Source of the DNA: Micromonospora solifontis | GTDB lineage: Bacteria; Actinomycetota; Actinomycetes; Mycobacteriales; Micromonosporaceae | Assembly (NCBI RefSeq): GCF_003725545.1 | Contig: NZ_RJLN01000020.1 | Coordinates: 1 to 64,000 of the forward strand | Length of the DNA stretch: 64,000 nt | Reading direction: 5' to 3' | Shown: piece by piece, positions 57,674 through 64,000 of the stretch | How the letters are laid out: the number at the start of each line of letters is the position of its first letter | Numbering within the stretch: position 1 is the stretch's first letter | Program-made: the position numbers and the translations under genes | Notes under the pieces: model-generated | Told to the model about the DNA's origin: nothing | The model's input: only the letters and a program-made list of their open reading frames with translations | Database searches by the model: none

Positions 57674-58484
57674 GATTGCTCCTGTCAGAGGTGTCACGGA
57701 GATGGTGGAGACCTCACGATCGTGCCACAGGGCCAGCATCCAGCAAAGCAGAGGAAGGACTCGCTGAACCGCCGGCGCGCAGGTTTCACCGTTCGGCCCA
57801 CCCAGCTCGGCACGCCTGGCCAGATCAGGGCCACCTGGACCGGGCGCGCTCGTTCGTCCACTGCGGATTCCGACCTAACCCGCAAACCGATCACAGTCTC
57901 GGCGGGGTCCCCTCCCCGTGGCGCCTCCCGAGCATGACGGGAACGCGCCGGGCATCACCCAACATGCCCAGCCATAGGCCACCATACATGGACCGGCGAG
58001 GAAAACCAGAGCGCCCGGTGCGTCATATTCGCGCCACTTCGCGGCAACGGTCCCCGGCGCGGCGGGCCGGCCCCGCCACGTCCGGCACGGTCGACCCGGC
58101 ATGCGGCAGGTCGCGGGATCCGGCAGCCGCGAGACCCCGAGATGCGGCAACCCGAGCAGACGAGCGTGGGCCGGTCCCGGCCTGCTGGCGATCTCCGGCC
58201 GGCATCGGCCGGGCCGGCCGGCCACGCTGAGGGGACGCACGATCCTGAAGACCTCGGGGCTCTGCCCCGAACCCCGGCCCTCCTCACTCAGAGATGCCGC
58301 CGCGGATCCCCTCGTCGGGCTGAGTTGCCCGGAAGTCTGGCGGGCCACCCACGGGCCAGTAGCCACACCGCCCAGCGATCACGAGCGGGCACGAGACGTG
58401 GTCGGGTCGGCCGTTCGCAGCAGGCGTTTCGGGCATCACGACCGGTTGAGCACGCTTTTCCAAACTGACGGTGCCGCCCGGCCT
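57674..58484. other. 811-base stretch without a supported gene
   Basis: Reading frames here have no family resemblance and irregular composition. Locally the GC content dips (about 57960-58040). I see no tRNA, no clear promoter pair and no long repeat. It must hold the promoter of the peptide/GGDEF-EAL unit; a weak candidate is TTGCTG with CACGAT about 50 bases before the peptide gene. Confidence 0.5.
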
Positions 58485-58538
58485 CTAATCGCGCTCGACC
58501 CCAGTGCACCCGATCACGTGCGGCCGGTCCAAGGCTAG

Positions 58539-59984
58539 TACGGCAGCCGCCGTTTGAGATGTCGCTGCTCAGAGGGGCTGGACGCGGGGCGGCCACCGCG
58601 TGATCGTCTGTATGTTGTGGACATAACTTCAGATCTTGCGGTGGCCGCGTGCCACAGCGTAGCCGTTGGTCGATGGGAACGTGTGCTGGCCGGGGTGCTC
58701 GGGTGCTTCGCGGGTCGGTTTGGGCGGGTGGAGCCGCGTCGTGCGGCGGCGGCGTTCGTGACGGGGCTGCTGTCCGATCTTGAGGTGAAGACGTGCTGGC
58801 AGCTGGCGGAGCAGGCCGGACACGCCCGGCCGGATGCGATGCAGAGGTTGTTGTATCGGGCGGTGTGGGACGCCGACGCCGTCCGCGATGACCTGCGCCA
58901 GCTGATCACCGGCCGGTTCGGCGGCCCGGACGCGGTCCTGGTGGTCGACGAGACCGGTGACCTGAAGAAGGGCACCCACACGGTAGGGGTGCAGCGCCAG
59001 TACACCGGCACCGCCGGGCGGATCGAGAACAGCCAGGTCGGGGTGTTTTTGGGCTACGCCGGCGCGGGCGGGCACACCCTGATCGACCGACGCGTGTATC
59101 TGCCGGCGTCGTGGACCGACAACCGCCAGCGGTGCCAGGCCGCCGGGGTGCCCGACGAGATCGAGTTCGCGACCAAACCGGACCTGGCCGCGGACATGAT
59201 CACCGCCGCGATCGACGCTGGCGTGCCGGCGGGATAGGCGGCCGCGGACGAGGCATACGGCAACAGCGCCGCCTTCCGCGCTGGCCTGCGCGAACACGGG
59301 CTCGGCTACGTGCTTGCGGTGTCCTGCAGCCATCTGATCCCACTCGACGGCGGCAAGACCAGAGTTCGCGCCGACCGGGTAGCCGCCGACCTGCCGGCAT
59401 CGGCGTGGCAGCGCCGCTCAGCCGGCGACGGGTCGAAGGGCCCACGCGTCTACGACTGGGCCTGGCTGGACGACGTGTGCACCGACGCCGACCCCGACGA
59501 CGCAGGCCGGCACAGCCTGCTGATCCGCCGCAACACCACCACCGGCGAGTTGGCCTTCTACCGCTGCTGGACCCCGAAACCGGCCACCCTCGCCCAACTC
59601 GTGCGGGTCGCCGGGATCCGCTGGACCGTCGAAGAGAGCTTCCAGGCCGCCAAGAGCCAGGTCGGCCTCGACCAGCACCAGGTCCGCCGCTGGGACTCCT
59701 GGCACCGGTTCACCACCCTCGCCCTGGCCGCCCTCGCCGTCCTGGCGATCTGCGCCGCCGACGCCGCCCACCACGACCCGCCCGACGCCGGGCTAATCAA
59801 GCTCACGGTCAACGAGGTCCGCCGACTGATCAACGCCTACATCATCCGCCCGATCAGCGACCTCACCCACCGTTTGCGCTGGTCACAATGGCGACGCCGG
59901 CATCAAGCCCGAGCCCGACGATCCCACTACACACGCCGCCTCAACCTCGAACTTCAGGCATGATCCCGAAAGGCGGCTGCCGTA
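58539..59984 (+). mobile_element. IS701-family insertion sequence
   Basis: 1446 bases bounded by 22-base terminal inverted repeats matching at 19 of 22 positions. The left end is TACGGCAGCCGCCGTTTGAG (from 58539) and the right end reads TACGGCAGCCGCCTTTCGGG on the minus strand (from 59984). A four-base CTAG flanks it on both sides (58535-58538 and 59985-59988), consistent with the four-base target duplications of the IS701 group. It carries one transposase gene, which is broken. Confidence 0.9.
58617..59963 (+). pseudogene. IS701-family transposase with an in-frame stop
   Basis: A single frame codes the full-length DDE transposase (about 448 codons from GTG 58617), but TAG at 59235-59237 interrupts it. 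The DDE landmarks are VVDETGDLKKG with the first Asp, then after the stop ADEAYGNSAAF with the second Asp, and WTVEESFQAAK with the Glu. The TAG replaces a codon that in relatives is probably TGG (GVPxGWxxxDExYG). No frameshift is present; this looks like one recent point mutation. The downstream part can only be translated from an internal start or by read-through. Confidence 0.88.
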
Positions 59985-60381
59985 CTAGAAACAGCATGTA
60001 CGCCCAGGGCGGATCTCTCACTGTCACCTTGCCCAGCCGTACGAGTTCCGGCCCGCGCTCTCGAAGTTGCTCCACGGCCTCCCGCAGCCCGATCGTCCGT
60101 TGGCCTGTTCTACGGGTGTGCCCCTCGCGGCGCCGATAGATCGACTCCAGGTGCGACGCCGGTATCCCCTCATCCCAGACGACAAACTCAGCGCCCTGAA
60201 GCAAAGCCTGCCGGCACGCGCGATGCGCCGGTACGTCATCAACAAGCGCGCTCAGAAGTTCGTCTCGCGTCACCAACCAGCTCCCGTCTGGGCCGTGCCA
60301 CAGCTCCAGGACGTGCCCGCTACGTGCCCGATCGGCCAGAGGATGAGGGACAGCAGCGGTCAATTATCGCAGGAAACGACG

Positions 60382-60419
60382 AAGGCCCCTGAACCACGTT
60401 TTCGCAGTTCAGAGGCCTT
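60382..60419 (-). terminator. tRNA-Tyr terminator
   Basis: AAGGCCCCTGAAC (60382-60394) pairs with GTTCAGAGGCCTT (60407-60419) with one mismatch and is followed on the minus strand by TCGTCGTTTCC. Ten bases past the tRNA end. Confidence 0.8.
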
Positions 60420-60428
60420 GTCGTTGCC

Positions 60429-60512
60429 TGGTGGCGGGTAGAGGATTCGAACCTCTGTAGCTTTCGCGACGGATTTACAGTCCGCTCCCATTGGCCGCTC
60501 GGGCAACCCGCC
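60429..60512 (-). tRNA. tRNA-Tyr (anticodon GTA), CCA encoded
   Basis: Class II tRNA with a long variable arm: acceptor GGCGGGT/ACCCGCC, D-arm TGCCCGAGCGGCCAATGGG, anticodon GTA in CGGACTGTAAATCCG, T-arm GGTTCGAATCC. The 3' CCA is encoded (60429-60431), unlike the other three tRNA genes in the window. Confidence 0.97.
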
Positions 60513-60550
60513 AGGGCGCTCCACCGCGTCGGAACACGGCAGCGGAAGCA

Positions 60551-60592
60551 AGGATAGCGGTTGCCCCCCGGCCCGCCGCAACCGGGTACCGT
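60551..60592. promoter_or_regulatory. Divergent promoter region of tRNA-Tyr and yajQ
   Basis: Minus strand: TATCCT (60551-60556) with TTGCGG (60576-60581), 19-base spacing, for the tRNA. Plus strand: TACCGT (60587-60592), with TTGCCC 20 bases upstream, for yajQ. Both spacings are long, so the calls are tentative. Confidence 0.45.
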
Positions 60593-60660
60593 CAGGGGGT
60601 CCCACCGCTGGTCAGCGGGGGACGGAACAGGACAGACCGCCGGACAGCAGGAGCATGAGC

Positions 60661-61155
60661 ATGGCAGCGAACCCGTCCTTCGACATCGTGAGCAAGGTCG
60701 ACCGGCAGGAGGTCGACAACGCCCTCCGCCAGGCGGAGAAGGAGCTCGCGACGCGGTTCGACTTCCGCGGCACCGGCGCCGAGATCTCCTGGTCGGGCGA
60801 GGAGGCGATCAGCCTCCAGGCGGAGACCGAGGAGCGGGTCCGGGCCGCCCTGGAGGTCTTCAAGGAGAAGCTGGTCAAGCGGAACATCTCGCTCAAGTCG
60901 CTGGACGCCGGGGACCCGCGCTCGTCGGGCAAGATCTTCAAGATCGACGCCAAGGTGATCCAGGGCATCGACTCGGACAAGGCCAAGGCGATCAGCAAGA
61001 AGATCCGGGACGAGGGCCCGAAGGGCGTTCAGGCGCAGATCCAGGGCGACCAGCTCCGGGTCACTGGCAAGAAGAAGGACGACCTGCAGGCCGTCATCGC
61101 GCTGCTCAAGGGCGAGGACTTCGGCGTCGCCCTGCAGTTCACCAACTACCGGTAA
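60661..61155 (+). CDS. YajQ-family nucleotide-binding protein
   Basis: 164-residue protein of the YajQ (DUF520) family: [20 protein letters not shown] at the start, [38 protein letters not shown] and [14 protein letters not shown] at the end. Family members bind nucleotides, and some bind c-di-GMP, which is of interest given the GGDEF-EAL gene 3 kb away, though no link is shown. ATG 60661 has GGAG seven bases upstream; ATG 60655 is too close to it. Confidence 0.95.
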   Translation: MAANPSFDIVSKVDRQEVDNALRQAEKELATRFDFRGTGAEISWSGEEAISLQAETEERVRAALEVFKEKLVKRNISLKSLDAGDPRSSGKIFKIDAKVIQGIDSDKAKAISKKIRDEGPKGVQAQIQGDQLRVTGKKKDDLQAVIALLKGEDFGVALQFTNYR

Positions 61156-61440
61156 GCCCCGGCCAGCCCAGCCGGCCGGCGGCTCGTCACCCTTTGTGAC
61201 CTGGGTAGGTGTCGTCGCCAATGGTCGTCGTCCGTCACTAGTGTCTGACGGCCGACGGCCTGGCGGCGGCCTGGCTATCGCGCCCGGCCTGCTCCGGGAC
61301 GAACAAAGTCGTCCGCCCCTCGACCCCTGGCTGGCAAGTTCTGGGCGCGTCGACCGGCGGCGGCTCGGACCGGCTCCCGCCTCGGCCGACCGTCCGTGCG
61401 ACACCGGCGCCGGTTCTTCTGATCCCGGGCCGGATGCGGG
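61156..61440. other. 285-base spacer without a supported gene
   Basis: Contains a short CCGGCC/GGCCGG hairpin right after yajQ and a GTCAC/GTGAC stem at about 61186-61200, either of which may end yajQ transcription. No gene seen. Confidence 0.4.
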
Positions 61441-61656
61441 TCACCGCCGCTGTCGACGACGCAGCGCGGCGCAGCAGAGGAACGCGCCCCCCAGCACCGC
61501 GAAGGTCTCCCCGAGGCCCCATGACGCCGGGCTCCCTCTGAACGGGTAGTCGCCCACCCAAACCTCGAGCATGACGGCGCCCGAGCCGAAGACCAGGAAC
61601 CACGCTCCCACCTGAGCGACTTCCTTGGCAGTCGGCCGCGCGCCGGTCTCGGTCAT
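61441..61656 (-). CDS. Small two-helix membrane protein
   Basis: 71 residues from ATG 61656 (TETGARPTAKEVAQ) with two predicted helices (GAWFLVFGSGAVMLEVWVG and FAVLGGAFLCCAALRRR). No family recognised and no clear ribosome site, so moderate confidence. Confidence 0.5.
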   Translation of the reverse strand: MTETGARPTAKEVAQVGAWFLVFGSGAVMLEVWVGDYPFRGSPASWGLGETFAVLGGAFLCCAALRRRQRR

Positions 61657-61746
61657 GCCGTCATGGAAGCACGTCCACCTACTGCCAGCCATCCCCGGTC
61701 CCCGGTCGGACGCGAGCGGCACCGACACTCGGTCCACGATCGAGGG

Positions 61747-62223
61747 TTACGACACGCCCGGAGATGGGCTCAGAGCGGCGGCCAGGGCCGGCAGGCGGCC
61801 GAACGCGCGGGCCGCAGCCACATGGTCGACGTAGTCCCGAGACTCGACGATCTCGCCGTCCCGGACCCGAACCACGAAGATGCAGGGCAGGTTGAAGGCC
61901 CGGCCGTCAATCACGCCGGCGTACCGGAATTCGAAGATCACCACCTCGGGGTCCGGTGTCGCATACACGTGGTCGTCGACAACGTCGTAGCGCTCCACGC
62001 CGGCCGGCGGCCCACCGGCGGCGAAGTGCGCCCGCACGCTCGCCCGGCTGCACAGCGGTGTGTCGCCGAGCGGGTTGAACGGGTGGCGCACGTCAGTGTG
62101 TTCGGCGTAGCAGGCGGCCAGTTGGTCGATCTGTGCCGCCTCCTCCGTGGCGGTGAGGCCTCCACGCATCAGGCGGCAGACGCCGTCGGCTACAGCGCGG
62201 ACAGTTTCCTCGGGGGTGCGCAT
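61747..62223 (-). CDS. SnoaL-like / NTF2-fold protein
   Basis: 158-residue small alpha+beta barrel: ACYAEHTDVRHPFNPLGD, VIFEFRYAGVIDGRAFNLPC and VRDGEIVESRDYVDHVAAAR are typical of SnoaL-like polyketide-cyclase/ketosteroid-isomerase relatives. Substrate unknown. Divergent from the tetR gene across a 68-base gap with two operator-like repeats, so it is probably the TetR target. Confidence 0.85.
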   Translation of the reverse strand: MRTPEETVRAVADGVCRLMRGGLTATEEAAQIDQLAACYAEHTDVRHPFNPLGDTPLCSRASVRAHFAAGGPPAGVERYDVVDDHVYATPDPEVVIFEFRYAGVIDGRAFNLPCIFVVRVRDGEIVESRDYVDHVAAARAFGRLPALAAALSPSPGVS

Positions 62224-62236
62224 GAGATCTCCTAAC

Positions 62237-62281
62237 GAAGTCTGGACTCCGTTTACCGTATCGAAGTCCAGACTCCGGTTA
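62237..62281. promoter_or_regulatory. Two operator-like direct repeats between SnoaL-like gene and tetR
   Basis: GAAGTCTGGACTCCGTTTA (62237-62255) and GAAGTCCAGACTCCGGTTA (62263-62281) agree except for three positions, with starts 26 bases apart. Each has an inner GTC-NN-GAC dyad, and GTCTGGACT in one pairs with AGTCCAGAC in the other. These are the likely binding sites of the TetR-type protein. Confidence 0.75.
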
Positions 62282-62291
62282 AAGTGTTCGC

Positions 62292-62855
62292 ATGCGCCAG
62301 GATGCTCGGGAGAACCGTGAGCGGATCCTCGCTGCGGCTGAGCGCGTCTTCGGCTCGCAGGGCGAGGCCGGATCCACCGAGGAGGTGGCGCGGCTGGCCG
62401 GCGTAGGCATCGCCACCGTCTTCCGGCACTTCCCGACCAAGGAAGCGCTGATCGAGGCCGCGCTCGTGCGGCACTTCACGGGCCTGCTCGACCAGACCCG
62501 GGCCGCAGCCGTCGCGCCGGACCCGACGACGGCGCTCTCCGCGCTGATCCGCGCGATGATCGAGCGTGGCGCGAGCAAGCTCACCTTGGCCTCGATGCTG
62601 GGCGACGCGCCACCGGCCGTCGTGACGGTGGCAGGCGAATTGAAGGCTGCCGTCGACACGGCGCTACGACGCGCCCAAGCCGTCGGCGCGGTCCGGGCGG
62701 ACGTGGGCGTTGAGGAGATCTACCTGTTGATCCGGGGCTTGGCCCAGACCACCGCGGCCGCGCCGACCCCAGCGGCGGTGCTCGATCGCGCCATCGACGT
62801 CATCCTGGCTGGTTTTGCCGCTGGGCGCTATCCCCCCAGCAGCCAATTACCGTGA
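62292..62855 (+). CDS. TetR-family transcriptional regulator
   Basis: 187 residues with an N-terminal helix-turn-helix (RERILAAAERVFGSQGEAGS, VARLAGVGIATVFRHFPTKE) and a helical C-terminal ligand domain similar to TetR_C SbtR-like proteins. No ribosome site is seen before ATG 62292, so a leaderless message is possible. It presumably represses itself and the divergent SnoaL-like gene. Confidence 0.93.
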   Translation: MRQDARENRERILAAAERVFGSQGEAGSTEEVARLAGVGIATVFRHFPTKEALIEAALVRHFTGLLDQTRAAAVAPDPTTALSALIRAMIERGASKLTLASMLGDAPPAVVTVAGELKAAVDTALRRAQAVGAVRADVGVEEIYLLIRGLAQTTAAAPTPAAVLDRAIDVILAGFAAGRYPPSSQLP

Positions 62856-62888
62856 CGCCCGGGCCGGCCCTCGACGGGGCCGGCCCGC

Positions 62889-62984
62889 TCAGCGGGAGAA
62901 GATCAGCAGCAGGATCACCGTGAGGATCGCGCTGATCAGGATCGAGCCGAGACAACCGATCCGGTTCGAGAAGAAGACGAACAT
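62889..62984 (-). CDS. 31-residue conserved-looking membrane peptide
   Basis: ATG 62984 to TGA 62889 codes MFVFFSNRIGCLGSILISAI, then LTVILLLIFSR: a short aromatic start with FSNRIGCLGS and one membrane helix. I recall very similar short proteins annotated across actinobacteria, which supports it as a real gene despite its size. Function unknown. It lies 36 bases from the stop of the tetR gene (convergent) and upstream of no same-strand neighbour. Confidence 0.65.
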   Translation of the reverse strand: MFVFFSNRIGCLGSILISAILTVILLLIFSR

Positions 62985-63020
62985 TCCCGGCGAGTACCCG
63001 CCGGGAGCCCGCTGATCACC

Positions 63021-64000
63021 TCAGGCCGCGAGCGACTGTTCGGCGCGTACCGCCCGGGCCTCGGCGCGGGCGATGGGACCGGCGGGCAGCGCGGCGAGGA
63101 CCGCCCCGACGGCGACCGCCGCGCCGGCGAAGAGGAAGGCCCACGGCACGCCGCCGGCGTGGTCGACGATCAGTCCGGCGACCGCGCCGCCGGCGGCGCT
63201 CGCCGCCACCGACATGGTGACCACCCAGGTGTACGCCTCGTTCAGCATGCCGGCGGGGGCGATCCGGCCGACCAGGGTGTTTTCCAGGGTCAGCGCGGGC
63301 GCGATGGTGGCGCCGCCGAGCACCAGGGCGACGCCGAGAGCCACCGGGGTGGACATCGCCGAGAAGACCGCGAAGCTGGCCGCCACCGCGCCGAGCAGCC
63401 AGGCGAACTGGCGGGTCATGTTGGCCGCCGGCCGGCGTACCCCGAACCAGAAGCCGCCCGCGGCGCTGCCGATGCCCCAGACGGCGAGCAGCAGGCCGGC
63501 GAGGCTCTCCGGGTCGTCGGCGGTGGCGTTCCCGGCGAAGGCCGGGACGACCACCCCGGCGGCGCCGAACGCGATGCCGATGCTGGCGACGCAGAGCAGC
63601 AGGGCCGGGAACCCGCCGACCCGCAGCGGCCCGAGGCCCCGGGCGTGGTGTTCGCGCGGGTGCGGCCGCCAGGCCCGCATCACCCGGCCGAGCGCGACGG
63701 CGGTGGTCCCGGCCAGGGTGACCACGGCCGCTCCGACCAGCGCCGCGGCGGCGTCGGCGACCAGCACGAACGCCGCGACCAGCAGCGGGCCGAGCACGAA
63801 GACGACCTCGAAGAGGGAGGTCTCCGCGGCGAGCGCGGTGTTGCGCAGGTGGGTACGGCCGGAGGCCGGCGCGGTGAGGTCGTTCCAGGCGCCCCGGATC
63901 GCCGCGGCGAGCGGCGGGTAGGTGGCCCCGGCGACCCCGGCGGCGAGGTAGATCAGCGCCAGGTTGCCGGCGCCGGACCGGCTGGCCCCGAGCAGCCCGA
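63021..64000 (-). CDS. MFS transporter, N-terminus beyond the window
   Basis: The frame ending at TGA 63021 is open to the right edge, giving at least 326 residues with nine or ten membrane helices (ETSLFEVVFVLGPLLVAAFV, VGGFPALLLCVASIGIAFGA, VALGVALVLGGATIAPALTL and others). Family is the major facilitator superfamily of proton-coupled transporters. The sequence to the right of a GTG at 63797 reads as normal MFS sequence (ASGRTHLRNTALAA), so that codon is internal. Substrate not evident. Confidence 0.88.
   Translation of the reverse strand, partial: GLLGASRSGAGNLALIYLAAGVAGATYPPLAAAIRGAWNDLTAPASGRTHLRNTALAAETSLFEVVFVLGPLLVAAFVLVADAAAALVGAAVVTLAGTTAVALGRVMRAWRPHPREHHARGLGPLRVGGFPALLLCVASIGIAFGAAGVVVPAFAGNATADDPESLAGLLLAVWGIGSAAGGFWFGVRRPAANMTRQFAWLLGAVAASFAVFSAMSTPVALGVALVLGGATIAPALTLENTLVGRIAPAGMLNEAYTWVVTMSVAASAAGGAVAGLIVDHAGGVPWAFLFAGAAVAVGAVLAALPAGPIARAEARAVRAEQSLAA

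Larger units (their letters stand above)
58485..60363 (-). pseudogene. Small hypothetical gene split by an IS element
   Basis: The minus-strand frame from 60363 (TTG) runs to the IS edge at 59989 and reads LELWHGPDGSWLVTRDELLS, FVVWDEGIPASHLESIYRRR, DPPWAYMLF. If the IS and one CTAG copy are removed, the frame continues on the far side as LALDRPHVIGCTGVERD and stops at TAG 58485-58487. The original protein was thus about 143 residues. With the IS in place it reads into the IS end and stops at 59941. Function unknown; the true start is uncertain because no ribosome site is clear. Confidence 0.7.

Noticed and set aside
57875..58366. Minus-strand open frame of 163 codons in the 811-base spacer
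   Set aside because: Irregular composition, no ribosome site, no family resemblance. I left the interval as gene-free, though a short part (LVFLAGPCMVAYGWACWV) is hydrophobic.
61196..61549. Plus-strand open frame after yajQ
   Set aside because: Arg/Pro-rich with no support; it overlaps the small minus-strand membrane gene antisense.

Overview
The window is very high-GC actinobacterial chromosome, most likely from a Micromonosporaceae member (Micromonospora or a relative). The evidence is the thi operon layout, the TTG-started rpoB, the tRNA-Trp/secE/nusG/rplK/rplA block followed by MaoC-type dehydratase genes and rpmG, and a TTAAG/GGGGCCC repeat of a kind I recall from Micromonospora genomes. 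This assignment rests on gene order and protein content read by eye, not on a search.

Positions 1-7330: the 3' end of a proline/alanine-rich protein of unknown function runs in from the left edge. It is followed on the minus strand by a compact thiamine operon: TPP riboswitch, thiE, thiO, thiS, thiG, a second ThiE/TenI-family gene, thiD, thiC. Nearly every junction is a start/stop overlap. The operon supplies both the thiazole branch (ThiO, ThiS, ThiG, TenI-like) and the pyrimidine branch (ThiC, ThiD), plus the coupling enzyme ThiE. ThiF and ThiL are not in the window. Two repeat-like DNA elements have been absorbed into coding sequence here.

Positions 7331-12773: an aldo/keto reductase, an ABC-F ATPase, an RsmC-like methyltransferase, a single-pass membrane protein and truA.

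Positions 12844-35688: almost the complete ribosomal-protein supercluster on the minus strand. In transcription order it runs rpsL-rpsG-fusA-tuf, then rpsJ-rplC-rplD-rplW-rplB-rpsS-rplV-rpsC-rplP-rpmC-rpsQ-rplN-rplX-rplE-rpsN-rpsH-rplF-rplR-rpsE-rpmD-rplO, then secY-adk-map and a DUF1707 gene, then infA-rpmJ-rpsM-rpsK-rpsD-rpoA-rplQ. Clear sigma70-type promoters lie before rpsL and infA, a probable one before secY, and strong hairpins mark unit ends. An identical 20-mer occurs in the rpsL and rpsJ leaders.

Positions 35888-53386: two small multi-pass membrane proteins, an MFS exporter and its ArsR-type regulator sit between rpsL and rpoC. Then come rpoC and rpoB, rplL and rplJ (with an attenuator-like terminator in the rplJ leader), a two-gene ABC transporter, rplA and rplK, nusG, secE and tRNA-Trp.

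Positions 53418-64000: two MaoC/HadA-like dehydratase genes, rpmG, tRNA-Met and tRNA-Thr, a GGDEF-EAL protein preceded by a 40-residue membrane peptide, and an 811-base gene-free stretch. An IS701-family element follows; it carries a nonsense mutation in its transposase and interrupts a small hypothetical gene. The right end holds tRNA-Tyr, yajQ, a SnoaL-like gene divergent from a tetR gene with two operator-like direct repeats, a 31-residue membrane peptide and a partial MFS gene running off the right edge.

The window is mainly housekeeping. I found no new defence, CRISPR or biosynthetic system. The most unusual signals are the absorbed repeats in the thi operon, the shared ribosomal leader motif, the leader attenuators, the small membrane peptides and the IS-split gene.
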